Below are positions 42,887 to 51,595 of a stretch of 57,451 bases of DNA, in pieces. Location: NCBI GenBank assembly GCA_945890735.1, contig CAMDCZ010000009.1, forward strand, positions 1 through 57,451, written 5' to 3'. The DNA is from Bordetella parapertussis. Lineage in GTDB: Bacteria; Pseudomonadota; Gammaproteobacteria; Burkholderiales; Burkholderiaceae_C. The notes below the pieces were generated by a model. It had not been told where the DNA came from and did no database searches. It worked only from the letters and a program-made list of their open reading frames with translations. Every line of letters begins with the position of its first letter. Positions within the stretch are counted from its first letter, which is position 1. The position numbers and the translations under genes were made by a program.

Positions 42887-44282
42887 TGTTTTTCGGGTCG
42901 AGCGCACGCTTGATGGTGCGCATCATGTTCACCGCGCCCGCGCCGGCTTCGCTCACCAAGAAATCCATCTTGTGCAAGCCAATGCCGTGTTCGCCGGTGC
43001 AAGTGCCTTCCAAAGCCAATGCGCGAGCCACCAACTGATGGTTGAGGGCTTCGGCGGTGGCGCGTTCTTCGGCGCTGTCAGGGTCGATCAAATAGCCAAA
43101 GTGGAAATTGCCGTCACCGACATGGCCAACCAAAAAGTAGGGGATGCCTGACGCGTCCACCTCGGCCACGGACGCGAGCAGGCAGTCGGCCAAGCGGGAG
43201 ATCGGCACACAGGTGTCGGTGCTGATGACGCGACAGCCCGGGCGACTTTGGATGCCTGCAAAGTAGGTGTTGTGCCGCGCGGTCCACAAGCGGGTGCGTT
43301 CTTCGGGCGTGGTTGCCCATTCAAACGCATGGCCTTGGTGGTCGTTGGCAATCTCTTGCACCGTCTCGGCTTGCTCTTTCACGCTCGCGGGTGAGCCGTG
43401 GAACTCCATGAGCAGCATCGGCTGCTCGGACAGCGTGAGCTTGGCATGCGCGTTGACCATGCGCACCGCATTGGCGTCGATCAATTCGACGCGGGCAATC
43501 GGGATGCCCATTTGGATGATTTGGATCGTGGTGCGCACCGCTGCTTCGATCGACGGAAACGAGCAGGTGGCAGCAGACACCGCCTCGGGCAAGGGGTAGA
43601 GCTTCAAGGTGATTTCGGTGATCACGCCCAGCGTGCCTTCGCTGCCCACCATCAGGCGGGTCAGGTCGTAGCCGGCAGAGGACTTGCGGGCGCGGGTGCC
43701 GGTGCGGATGACTTCGCCGCTGGCGGTGACCACTTGCAGGCCCAATACGTTTTCGCGCATCGTGCCGTAGCGAACCGCGTTGGTGCCGCTGGCGCGGGTT
43801 GCGCTCATGCCACCAATCGAGGCGTCGGCACCTGGGTCGATCGGAAAAAACAGCCCGGTGCTTTTGATCTCTTCATTGAGTTGCTTGCGGGTGACACCGG
43901 CTTGCACCGTGACCGTCAGGTCTTCGGGGTTGATGGAGAGCACCTGGTTCATGCGGCTGAGGTCGATGCTGATGCCGCCTTCAACCGCCAGCAAATGGCC
44001 TTCCAAGGACGAGCCCACGCCAAACGGGATGACCGGCACGCCATGGTCGGCGGCCAGTGCCACGGCGCGTGACACATCCTCGGTGCTGAGCGCGAACACC
44101 ACGGCGGCCGGCGGCGGGACCGTGGTGTAGGCCGACTCATCGCGTCCGTGCTGCTCGCAGACGACTTGGGCGGTAGAGCATCGGTCGCCAAAAGCCGCCC
44201 GAAGGGCATCCAAGAACACCTGCGGCACATGGCGTTGGTTGACAGCAGGCATCAGGTGCAAGGCAGTGTTGGGTGCGTTCAT
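42855..44282 (-). CDS. FAD-linked oxidoreductase, D-lactate dehydrogenase (cytochrome)/GlcD type
   Basis: 475 aa VAO-type flavoprotein, likely oxidising D-lactate, glycolate or another D-2-hydroxy acid and passing electrons to the respiratory chain. FAD-binding PCMH domain: GVPVIPFGVGSSLEGHLL, PIDPGADASIGGM, SATRASGTNAVRYGTM, GSEGTLGVITEITLKLYP. C-terminal FAD-oxidase domain: VGHVGDGNFHFGY and EGTCTGEHGIGLHKM (conserved His/Glu). ATG 44282 has a GGAG-like SD. LDHD-type architecture makes D-lactate the first guess; not proven. Confidence 0.88.
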   Translation of the reverse strand: MNAPNTALHLMPAVNQRHVPQVFLDALRAAFGDRCSTAQVVCEQHGRDESAYTTVPPPAAVVFALSTEDVSRAVALAADHGVPVIPFGVGSSLEGHLLAVEGGISIDLSRMNQVLSINPEDLTVTVQAGVTRKQLNEEIKSTGLFFPIDPGADASIGGMSATRASGTNAVRYGTMRENVLGLQVVTASGEVIRTGTRARKSSAGYDLTRLMVGSEGTLGVITEITLKLYPLPEAVSAATCSFPSIEAAVRTTIQIIQMGIPIARVELIDANAVRMVNAHAKLTLSEQPMLLMEFHGSPASVKEQAETVQEIANDHQGHAFEWATTPEERTRLWTARHNTYFAGIQSRPGCRVISTDTCVPISRLADCLLASVAEVDASGIPYFLVGHVGDGNFHFGYLIDPDSAEERATAEALNHQLVARALALEGTCTGEHGIGLHKMDFLVSEAGAGAVNMMRTIKRALDPKNIMNPGKVLMY

Positions 44283-44390
44283 GGCGAGTCTCCTGGATGT
44301 TGCATTCTAGGAAGAAACCATGCTTTTGCGGGGCTTGGGTGTCACTTGTGTTTGGCTGAGAGAATGCAGCCAACTCCAAGGAAATGGCAC

Positions 44391-44951
44391 ATGGGCAACA
44401 GACTCACTCAAATCGCCACCCGCACCGGCGACGATGGCACCACCGGCTTGGGCGATAACCGCCGCGTCAGCAAAAACAGCTTGCGGGTGCACGCCATGGG
44501 CGAGGTCGATGAACTCAACTCGCACATCGGCGTGCTGTTGTGCGAAGACATGCCAGAAGGGGTGCGCAGCTTGTTGGTTGAGGTGCAGCACCAACTCTTC
44601 AATTTGGGTGGCGAGTTGAGCATTCCCGGCTTTGAACTGCTCAAAACGGAAGCGGTGCTGGCTTTGGACCAGGCGCTGGAGGCGCACAACCAAGCCTTGC
44701 CCAAACTGCAAGAGTTCATCTTGCCTGCGGGCAGCCGCGCGGCCGCCTTGTCGCATGTCTGCCGCACCGTGGCGCGTCGCGCCGAACGTGCGGTGGTCGC
44801 GCTGGGCGCAGAGGAAGCCCTGAACGACACCCCGCGGCAGTACCTCAACCGCTTGTCAGACCTGATGTTTGTGCTTGCCCGCGTGCTCAATCGCATGAAC
44901 GGTGGTGACGACGTTTATTGGAAAAGCCAACGGATGGCGGCGGGCAAGTAA
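44391..44951 (+). CDS. cob(I)alamin adenosyltransferase, PduO type
   Basis: Adenosylates reduced corrinoid to adenosylcobalamin. 186 aa. The ATP-binding N-terminus TRTGDDGTTGLGDNRRVSK and the later blocks GEVDELNSHIGVLL, FNLGGELS, FILPAGSRAAALSHVCRTVARRAER and YLNRLSDLMFVLAR, including the Arg/Asp residues that bind cobalamin and ATP, are standard. ATG 44391 has AAGGA upstream. Divergent from the FAD enzyme with 108 bases between. It implies the cell uses B12, consistent with the MetH module at the left of the window. Confidence 0.95.
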   Translation: MGNRLTQIATRTGDDGTTGLGDNRRVSKNSLRVHAMGEVDELNSHIGVLLCEDMPEGVRSLLVEVQHQLFNLGGELSIPGFELLKTEAVLALDQALEAHNQALPKLQEFILPAGSRAAALSHVCRTVARRAERAVVALGAEEALNDTPRQYLNRLSDLMFVLARVLNRMNGGDDVYWKSQRMAAGK

Positions 44952-44971
44952 AGCCCCGCTGCGCCGGCCAA

Positions 44972-46573
44972 CTATTTCATGGGGATGAGCTTGCTGATGG
45001 TGTTGCCGCTGGACAGTGTTTTTTTCACGCCAGGGTTGGCTGGGTCTGCGCCCAGAGAAGCAATGACCGTGTTGCCTGACATCGCATGGGTGCCGATGAA
45101 TTCCACCACACAAGTGGAACTGACCGAAAACTTGGAAACCGCATAGTTGCTAGCGGCTGATAACACCACTGTTTGGCTGCCTGTTGAAAGCGTTGTTTCT
45201 CCGGGTGTGGTGATGGCGTATTTCACAATCACGTCTTTGTCAGCACTGTCTTTGGCCAGCACAAAAAACCCGGTGTTGCAAGATGCCATGTCATATACCT
45301 TGGTGACGCCTGCAATGGTGATTTTGCGTGGGGCCATAGCGCCGGTTTGCTGAACCACTTCGGGGTTAAGCACTTCGGTCACAAAATTGGGTGTCGGGTT
45401 GTCAGTGGTGTTGAAAGTGGGCAATTGAAATGCGTAATTTCCGACCTTGACGGTTTTCAAGCAATTGCGGCCGCTGGATGCATTCAAAGGGTTGGTTGCC
45501 CAGTTGGCATTGAGGTAAACCACTGAGCGCAAAAAAGAGCCGTTGACTTGCTTGGTGTATTTTTTCAATACATAGCTTTCATCGGTGAAATAAAAACTGT
45601 CTTCTTCGGACAACGTTGCAGGGCCAACAAGGGTGCAGTTCAGGAATGCGTCGGGCAGGGTTTGAAAGTCACTGGCAGCGGTTCCCGAGGCCTTGTAAAT
45701 TCGTTGCAAGTTTTGAAAAGCAACACCCGTGTAAATGTCCACATAAGCGTCACCTGCGGCGTTGACAATCAAACTTTGAATAGCGCCGTCGGTGACTCGG
45801 TCTGTCAATTTGAGAATGGAGATATTGGCCGGGTCCGTCAAGTTGACTTTGTATAAATGCCAGTCTTCATCCTGCATGTAAATGATTTCACCGGTTGCAT
45901 TGGCTTGTATGGACGAGTTGCCATGTGCATCGCCACAGTTAGAAAAATCCTCGCACCAAGGCGGTAAGTTCAGGCAGTAAATTTTGCCGTCAGACTTTTG
46001 CAAAACCAAGACAGGGCATTTGTTGGCGTCGCTGGTTCGGTCTATCGTGCCGTTGGCTGCTGGCTTGTACAAATCCTTGAATGCCAACAAGATGAACTTA
46101 GGCGTGTCGAGCATGCCGGTCAAGCGAGGCGCCAAAGGGTTGGTGCCCGGGGAAAGCAGGTCCAAGGAGACTGTGCTTCTGCCCCCTGTTTGGCTGTCGA
46201 TGGACTCGATCAAATTCAAGGAACTCAATTTACCTTGGGTGTCTAACGAGTAAATCAGGTTGTTCAGCTGGGCGGATGCCGTGGCTGATTGGATGCCAAA
46301 CAGTGCATACAGAAAATCGCTGATTCGGGTGGCAGAGGCAATCTTGCTATCGGTGGTGACGCCAAAACCACCCATCATGATGACTTGCATCGCCTGCATG
46401 GTGTTGGATCCACCTGGTACCTGGGTAGAAAAAGTAGCCGTGTTCAGGGCGCTGCTGGGTGCAGAGCCACTTCCCCCGCCCCCACCACCACAAGACAACA
46501 GGCAAAGCAGTAATAAAGTACTTGTCAGAAATTGGGTGATGTAGGTCATGTGAGTATTGTCAGTTTTAACCAT
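44972..46573 (-). CDS. putative outer-membrane/periplasmic lipoprotein, function unknown
   Basis: About 533 aa. A lipoprotein signal peptide ends in the lipobox LLSC, followed at once by a run of Gly/Ser (GGGGGGSGSAP), a flexible tether. No known domain was recognised; repeated Tyr/Phe-rich stretches such as GEIIYMQDEDWHLYKVN, GDAYVDIYTGVAF and DSFYFTDESYVLKKY look like blades of a beta-propeller. Cysteine pairs (NKCPVL, IYCLNLPPWCEDFSNCGD) suggest disulfides. DNA is visibly AT-richer than neighbours, suggesting transfer or fast evolution. ATG 46573 gives a Lys in the n-region; ATG 46549 is the alternative; neither has a good SD. Confidence 0.75.
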   Translation of the reverse strand: MVKTDNTHMTYITQFLTSTLLLLCLLSCGGGGGGSGSAPSSALNTATFSTQVPGGSNTMQAMQVIMMGGFGVTTDSKIASATRISDFLYALFGIQSATASAQLNNLIYSLDTQGKLSSLNLIESIDSQTGGRSTVSLDLLSPGTNPLAPRLTGMLDTPKFILLAFKDLYKPAANGTIDRTSDANKCPVLVLQKSDGKIYCLNLPPWCEDFSNCGDAHGNSSIQANATGEIIYMQDEDWHLYKVNLTDPANISILKLTDRVTDGAIQSLIVNAAGDAYVDIYTGVAFQNLQRIYKASGTAASDFQTLPDAFLNCTLVGPATLSEEDSFYFTDESYVLKKYTKQVNGSFLRSVVYLNANWATNPLNASSGRNCLKTVKVGNYAFQLPTFNTTDNPTPNFVTEVLNPEVVQQTGAMAPRKITIAGVTKVYDMASCNTGFFVLAKDSADKDVIVKYAITTPGETTLSTGSQTVVLSAASNYAVSKFSVSSTCVVEFIGTHAMSGNTVIASLGADPANPGVKKTLSSGNTISKLIPMK

Positions 46574-46596
46574 TATCAATGATAAAAACGATAATG
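46571..46596. promoter_or_regulatory. AT-rich dyad at the 5' end of the lipoprotein gene
   Basis: CATTATC (46571-46577) and GATAATG (46590-46596) are inverted repeats, and TTATCA-A-TGATAA (46573-46585) is a nested perfect 6-1-6 palindrome. It covers the start region of the lipoprotein and resembles an operator; Fur-like hexamers are present but not in the full 19-bp arrangement. Confidence 0.35.
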
Positions 46597-46685
46597 AGCT
46601 GGCAAAACCACCAAACTGAGCAGATGTGGGTTGGCGTTATGGGCATTCACATTTGCCCTGATACACGCCCCGCAATCAAAGAGTT

Positions 46686-47006
46686 TTACTTCTTCATCGC
46701 CAAAATCCAATCGACCAAGAGGTTGATTTCCTGTTGGCTCAAATTGAGGAAGGCTGGCATCAAGCTGCGGCCACCGCCAGCCCAGACGCCTTTGCCGCCA
46801 TTGCGGATTTTGTCGGCCAGGTAAGCCCGGGCATCAGGGTCGCCGTGGTATTTCTCAGCGATCTTCTCGTAGGAGGGCACGGACATGGTGTGTGTGTCAA
46901 TGCTGTGGCAGCCCAAGCAGGCTTTCTCTTTGGCCAATGCCTGCGCATCTTGTTGGGCAAATGCAAAAACGGGTAAACAACAAATCACAACAGCCAGCAA
47001 CTTCAT
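46686..47006 (-). CDS. small class I cytochrome c, periplasmic
   Basis: 106 aa. Signal peptide KLLAVVICCLPVFAFA, then one haem-binding CLGCH and a distal Met in SLMPAF, followed by the terminal helix NLLVDWILAMKK: the pattern of cytochrome c551/c552. It should shuttle electrons in the periplasm to a terminal oxidase or other reductase. ATG 47006 is selected by the signal peptide; the open frame continues upstream without support. Partner enzymes are not adjacent. Confidence 0.92.
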   Translation of the reverse strand: MKLLAVVICCLPVFAFAQQDAQALAKEKACLGCHSIDTHTMSVPSYEKIAEKYHGDPDARAYLADKIRNGGKGVWAGGGRSLMPAFLNLSQQEINLLVDWILAMKK

Positions 47007-47105
47007 GGGAAAAATTCCTTCAAATAGAGGGATTCTATTTTTTTTGGGCTGGGCCACCGATTCACGTTGATTTGACCTGTGCAGGACAGGGAGAAGCAGG
47101 GTCGG

Positions 47106-47699
47106 TCAGGGCGGCGCCAGCAAGGCCTCGCGCAAGGCCGGCGCGGAGGTTCGGGGCGACAGCCAGATGCCAAAGAACAGCCGCGCAAATTCTGGGTCGC
47201 GGATCTCTCCCCGAGGTTCTCCGTTGTGCCAAAACACGGCGGATTCACCTGGACGGTGCAAGCCCAGCAGTCGGTCCCCTTTGCGCACATTGGGAAAGAC
47301 CTGCTCCATGTCGCTCAGCCACTGCTTTTCTTGCGCGGCAGAAAAAGCCCTGACCCGGCGCATTTCTTGGAGTGAGCGTTTGGCAATGTCTGTGGCGGCG
47401 AAAGGGCGCAGGTAGTTCAACTCCAGCGCCAAACGCTGGTTCTCGCCAGCTTCAGGTTGGAAGTCAGGGGCGGTCCACAAACTGACCAGGTAGACATCAA
47501 ACCCGAAATAGGTGTAGCGCGATTGGCTGCGGTGGGCCAGGCTGGGTTCGAGCTTGGTCAGGGCTTCAGGCAGGGAGGGGACAGCGGGGAGCGCCGTCGC
47601 AACAGGGCTTTGGGCCCAGCAGGGCCAGGCCAAGCAGCAACTCAGGCCGACGGCCCGCAGGCAGGCCAGGAGCAGAGGCGGCATGCCAAAGGGGCCCAT
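47106..47699 (-). CDS. secreted chalcone-isomerase-like protein
   Basis: About 197 aa with a signal peptide (hydrophobic run PPLLLACLRAVGLSCCLAW, cleavage near CWA-Q). The mature part has the pattern of the bacterial chalcone-isomerase-like family: RYTYFGFDVYLVSLW, LELNYLRPFAATDIAKRSLQEM, GDRLLGL, FWHNGEPRGEIRDPEFARLFFGIWL and TSAPALREALL. Function of these periplasmic proteins is unknown; no evidence of flavonoid chemistry. ATG 47699 preferred; GTG at 47708 is in frame. Thirteen bases after the thioesterase stop, same strand. Confidence 0.82.
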   Translation of the reverse strand: MGPFGMPPLLLACLRAVGLSCCLAWPCWAQSPVATALPAVPSLPEALTKLEPSLAHRSQSRYTYFGFDVYLVSLWTAPDFQPEAGENQRLALELNYLRPFAATDIAKRSLQEMRRVRAFSAAQEKQWLSDMEQVFPNVRKGDRLLGLHRPGESAVFWHNGEPRGEIRDPEFARLFFGIWLSPRTSAPALREALLAPP

Positions 47700-47712
47700 G
47701 GTCAACACAGCC

Positions 47713-48144
47713 TCAACGAGGCGACAACACCGACATGGTCAGGCGCGACACGCAACTGATGCGGCCTTCGTCATCTGTCATGTCGATTTGCCAGACCTGG
47801 GTGCTGCGGCCGATGTGAACTGGCCGCGCAATGCCCGTGACCCAACCGCTGGCCACACCGCGGATGTGGTTGGCATTGATGTCCAGGCCCACTGCGCGGT
47901 GATCCACCGGGCAAGCATAAAAAGCGCCACAAGAGCCCAAGGTTTCAGCCAACACCACGCTGGCGCCGCCATGGATCACGCCATAGGGCTGTTTGGTGCG
48001 GTGGTCTACCGGCATGCGACCGCGAATGAAATCGGGGCCGACTTCGAGAAACTCCATGCCCAGGCTTTCGCAGGCCGTCTGGCGATGGCTCTCGGTCAGG
48101 ATGTGAATGCTGATGGGTTTGGTCCAGATGGCGGCCATGTGCAT
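47713..48144 (-). CDS. hotdog-fold acyl-CoA thioesterase (PaaI/YdiI type)
   Basis: About 143 aa. Typical hotdog signature: ESLGMEFLEVGPDFIRGRMP, then HRTKQPYGVIHGGASVVLAE with the conserved HGG and catalytic Glu, and VGLDINANHIRGVASGWV. Related enzymes hydrolyse aryl- or medium-chain acyl-CoAs. ATG 48144 (MHMAAIWTK) or 48138; the longer frame to 48237 overlaps the divergent AACS start and is unlikely. Divergent from acetoacetyl-CoA synthetase with 76 bases between, which hints at CoA-pool balancing but does not prove it. Confidence 0.88.
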   Translation of the reverse strand: MHMAAIWTKPISIHILTESHRQTACESLGMEFLEVGPDFIRGRMPVDHRTKQPYGVIHGGASVVLAETLGSCGAFYACPVDHRAVGLDINANHIRGVASGWVTGIARPVHIGRSTQVWQIDMTDDEGRISCVSRLTMSVLSPR

Positions 48145-48220
48145 ACCTTGCAAAACAAGCCCGCATCTTAGGGGCAATGCCCAGGCGCAGTCCGGGTGAA
48201 GACTGATAACCTCTGGACCC

Positions 48221-50359
48221 ATGAATGCTGCCGCCAACCCTCCCCCGTTTGTCCCCCAAATGCGCCTGTACCAGCAGTGGCTGGTCGAGCACCGCCAACT
48301 GCAGTTCGAGGACTACTCAGCAATGTGGCAATGGTCGGTCACGCATCTCGAGGACTTTTGGCAATCGGTGTGGGACTACCTCGACTTGCAATCGCCCACC
48401 CCGCACAGCATGGTGCTCGAGCGCAATGTGATGCCTGGCGCGCGGTGGTTTGTCGGCGCGCAAGTCAACTACGCCCAGCAGGTGCTGCGCCATGTGGACG
48501 CGGCCCACGCGGCGGGCATGCCCGCCATCATCAGCAACAACGAACGCGGGCAGCGCCGCGAACTTGCTTGGCCAGAGTTGAAACGACAAGTCGCGACACT
48601 GGCGTTGCACCTGCAAGCCCAAGGCGTCCAGCCCGGTGACCGGGTGGCCGCTTACCTGCCCAACATCCCCGAGACCATGGTGGCGTTTTTGGCGGTGGTG
48701 AGCATCGGGGGCATCTGGAGTGTGTGCGCGCCCGACATGGGCACCAACGCGGTGGTTGACCGCTTCAAGCAAATCACGCCCAAGGTATTGATCGGGGTGG
48801 ACGGGGTCACGTATGGCGGTAAAGACCACGAGCGCATCAGCGTGGTCCATGAATTGCGAGCGGCCCTGCCCAGTGTGACCCATGTGGTGCTGTATCAAAA
48901 CCTGGGCGGCATGCCGCCTTTGGCCGACAGCACCGACTGGGCCGAAGTCATGCAGCGCCAAGACGCGGCGGTGCAAGCCTTTGCGCCGCAGTGGATGCCG
49001 TTCAACCACCCGCTGTGGATTGTGTATTCGAGCGGCACCACCGGCTTGCCCAAACCTTTGGTGCACGACCACGGCGGCACGCTGGTCAATGGCATGGCGC
49101 ACAAAAACCTGCATTACGACGTGGCCTGCAGTTACGAGCCCAATTCCTGGGGCGAGCGTTTTCTTTGGTACAGCTCGACTGGTTGGGTCATGTGGAACGC
49201 GCAACTGAGCGGGCTGCTCAGCGGCACCACCTGCGTGATTTACGACGGCAACCCTGGCGGCTCGAAAGACAAGCCGGATTGGGGTGTGTTGTGGCGTTAT
49301 GCCGCGCAAGAAAAAATCACTTTCTTTGGTGGCGGTGCGGCGTTTTTCACCAACTGCATGAAGGCGGGCTTGGACTTGGCCAGCATCCCCGGCTTGGACA
49401 GCATCCGCGCCTTGGGTGCGACCGGCTCGCCTTTGAGTGCCGAGGTGCAGCAATGGGGCACTCAGCAGTTCAAGCAGGTGTATGCCAAAGCAGGGGTGCA
49501 GCGCCCTGAGATTTGGTGGTGCAATATTTCTGGCGGTACCGATGCGGGCGCCTATGTGGGCGGCCACCGCGACCTGCCCATGGTGCCCGGCGAGATGCAA
49601 TGCCGCATGCTGGGCGTGTCGGTCCATGCCTTCAACGAGCAAGGGCAAGCCGTGATGGACGAGGTGGGCGAGCTGGTGGTGACCCAACCGCTGCCCTGCA
49701 TGCCCCCCTTCTTCTGGGGCGACCAAGACAACCAGCGTTATTTGGGCAGTTACTTTGACACCTTCCCCGCAGGCGTGGGTCGCCGGCCCGGCGGTGGCGA
49801 CCTGGGGCCAGAGGCAGGCGCGGTGTGGCGGCATGGCGACTGGCTCAAGATCACGCCCGAGGGCCGCGCCATCATTTATGGTCGCAGCGACGCCACCATC
49901 AATCGCCACGGCTTGCGCATGGGTACCAGCGAGTTGTACAGCGCGGTCGAGGCTTTGCCCGAGGTGTTGGACAGCATGGTGGTGGACCTGGAGTACCTGG
50001 GCAAAGACAGTTACATGCCGCTGTTTGTGGTGCTGCGCGAAGGTGTGCCGCTGGACGACGGCTTGCGCAGCCGCTTGAACACGGCGATCCGCACCGCGCT
50101 CAGCCCACGGTTTTTACCGGACGACATCTTCCAAGTGGCAGAAATTCCGCGCACCTTGTCAGGTAAAAAACAAGAGCTGCCCATCAAGAAGCTGATGCTG
50201 GGTCAGCCGCTGGAGAAAGTGCTCAACAAAGACGCCATGGCCAACCCCGGTTGTTTGGATTGGTATGTGGCGATGGCGCAAAGGCATTTGGCGAACCTTT
50301 CGCCTGCAATATCTCCATCCCAAACTTTCTCAAATCCACCACCAAGCCAAGCCGTTTAA
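48221..50359 (+). CDS. acetoacetyl-CoA synthetase
   Basis: Activates acetoacetate to acetoacetyl-CoA with ATP, for ketone-body or polyhydroxybutyrate breakdown. 712 aa, longer than ordinary acyl-CoA synthetases. AACS-specific N-terminus (AMWQWSVTHLEDFWQSVWDY, PGARWFVGAQVNYAQQVLRH) and adenylation motifs IVYSSGTTGLPKPLVHDHGG, WWCNISGGTDAGAYVGG, WRHGDWLKITPEGRAIIYGR and SGKKQELPIKK (catalytic Lys). The last 20 or so residues (SPAISPSQTFSNPPPSQ) are a low-complexity extension. glutaryl-CoA dehydrogenase follows after 39 bases, probably one operon. Confidence 0.93.
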   Translation: MNAAANPPPFVPQMRLYQQWLVEHRQLQFEDYSAMWQWSVTHLEDFWQSVWDYLDLQSPTPHSMVLERNVMPGARWFVGAQVNYAQQVLRHVDAAHAAGMPAIISNNERGQRRELAWPELKRQVATLALHLQAQGVQPGDRVAAYLPNIPETMVAFLAVVSIGGIWSVCAPDMGTNAVVDRFKQITPKVLIGVDGVTYGGKDHERISVVHELRAALPSVTHVVLYQNLGGMPPLADSTDWAEVMQRQDAAVQAFAPQWMPFNHPLWIVYSSGTTGLPKPLVHDHGGTLVNGMAHKNLHYDVACSYEPNSWGERFLWYSSTGWVMWNAQLSGLLSGTTCVIYDGNPGGSKDKPDWGVLWRYAAQEKITFFGGGAAFFTNCMKAGLDLASIPGLDSIRALGATGSPLSAEVQQWGTQQFKQVYAKAGVQRPEIWWCNISGGTDAGAYVGGHRDLPMVPGEMQCRMLGVSVHAFNEQGQAVMDEVGELVVTQPLPCMPPFFWGDQDNQRYLGSYFDTFPAGVGRRPGGGDLGPEAGAVWRHGDWLKITPEGRAIIYGRSDATINRHGLRMGTSELYSAVEALPEVLDSMVVDLEYLGKDSYMPLFVVLREGVPLDDGLRSRLNTAIRTALSPRFLPDDIFQVAEIPRTLSGKKQELPIKKLMLGQPLEKVLNKDAMANPGCLDWYVAMAQRHLANLSPAISPSQTFSNPPPSQAV

Positions 50360-50398
50360 CATCTCTGTTTCGTCAGCGCACAGACAACCGGAGCATTC

Positions 50399-51595
50399 AT
50401 GGCCAAGACCGCATTCCACTGGGACGATCCGTTTTTACTCGACCAGCAACTGACCGAAGACGAGCGCATGATTCGCGAGGCCGCGGCCGCCTACTGCCAA
50501 GACAAACTGCTGCCACGCGTCACCGAAGCTTTCCGGCACGAGAAAACCGATGCATCCATCTTCCGTGAAATGGGCGCGCTCGGCCTGATCGGCCCGACCA
50601 TCCCCACCGCTTACGGCGGCCCGGGCCTGAGCTATGTCGCCTATGGACTGATTGCCCGCGAAGTCGAGCGTGTGGACTCCGGCTACCGCTCGATGATGAG
50701 CGTGCAGTCTTCCTTGGTGATGACCCCAATCTTCGAATTCGGCACCGAAGCCCAGCGTCAAAAATTCCTGCCCAAGTTGGCCACTGGCGAGTGGATTGGT
50801 TGCTTTGGTTTGACCGAGCCCGACCACGGCTCGGACCCGGCCAGCATGGCCAGTCGCGCCCACAAGGTCAAGGGTGGCTACAAGCTCAGCGGCAACAAGA
50901 TGTGGATCTCCAACTCACCCATTGCCGATGTGTTTGTGGTCTGGGCCAAAGAGGTCAGCGAGTCCGGCGCGGTTGGCCCCATTCGCGGCTTCATCTTGGA
51001 AAAAAGCATGGCCGGTTTGAGTGCGCCTGCCATCCACAGCAAGGTGGGTTTGCGCGCTTCCATCACCGGTGAGATCGTGATGGACAACGTGTTCGTGCCC
51101 GAAGACAACGCCTTCCCCGAAGTGCAAGGTTTGAAGGGCCCGTTCACCTGCTTGAACAGTGCGCGTTACGGCATCGCCTGGGGCGCCTTGGGTGCGGCTG
51201 AAGACTGTTTTCACCGTGCGCGCCAGTACACCTTGGACCGCCAACAGTTTGGTCGCCCACTGGCTGCCAACCAACTCATCCAGAAAAAACTCGCCGACAT
51301 GCAAACCGACATTGCGCTCGGCCTGCAAGGCTGTTTGCGCTTGGGTCGCATGAAGGACGAAGGCACGGCGTCCGTTGAAATCACCTCCATCTTGAAACGC
51401 AATTCCTGCGGCAAAGCGCTGGACATCGCCCGCATGGCGCGCGACATGATGGGTGGCAACGGCATCAGCGACGAGTTTGGCGTGGCGCGCCACTTGGTCA
51501 ATTTGGAGGTGGTCAACACCTATGAGGGCACGCACGACATCCATGCGCTCATCTTGGGCCGCGCCATCACCGGCATCGCGGCTTTCGCCAATTGA
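50399..51595 (+). CDS. gcdH: glutaryl-CoA dehydrogenase
   Basis: Acyl-CoA dehydrogenase family flavoenzyme that oxidises and decarboxylates glutaryl-CoA to crotonyl-CoA in lysine, tryptophan and aromatic catabolism. 398 aa. GCDH-type landmarks: YGGPGLSYVAYGLIAREVER, DSGYRSMMSVQSSLVM, CFGLTEPDHGSDPASM, KMWISNSPIADVF and the catalytic-base segment VNTYEGTHDIHALILGRAIT. ATG 50399. The product crotonyl-CoA feeds acetoacetyl-CoA, fitting its place after acetoacetyl-CoA synthetase. Its TGA is shared with the TTG start of mnmA. Confidence 0.93.
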   Translation: MAKTAFHWDDPFLLDQQLTEDERMIREAAAAYCQDKLLPRVTEAFRHEKTDASIFREMGALGLIGPTIPTAYGGPGLSYVAYGLIAREVERVDSGYRSMMSVQSSLVMTPIFEFGTEAQRQKFLPKLATGEWIGCFGLTEPDHGSDPASMASRAHKVKGGYKLSGNKMWISNSPIADVFVVWAKEVSESGAVGPIRGFILEKSMAGLSAPAIHSKVGLRASITGEIVMDNVFVPEDNAFPEVQGLKGPFTCLNSARYGIAWGALGAAEDCFHRARQYTLDRQQFGRPLAANQLIQKKLADMQTDIALGLQGCLRLGRMKDEGTASVEITSILKRNSCGKALDIARMARDMMGGNGISDEFGVARHLVNLEVVNTYEGTHDIHALILGRAITGIAAFAN

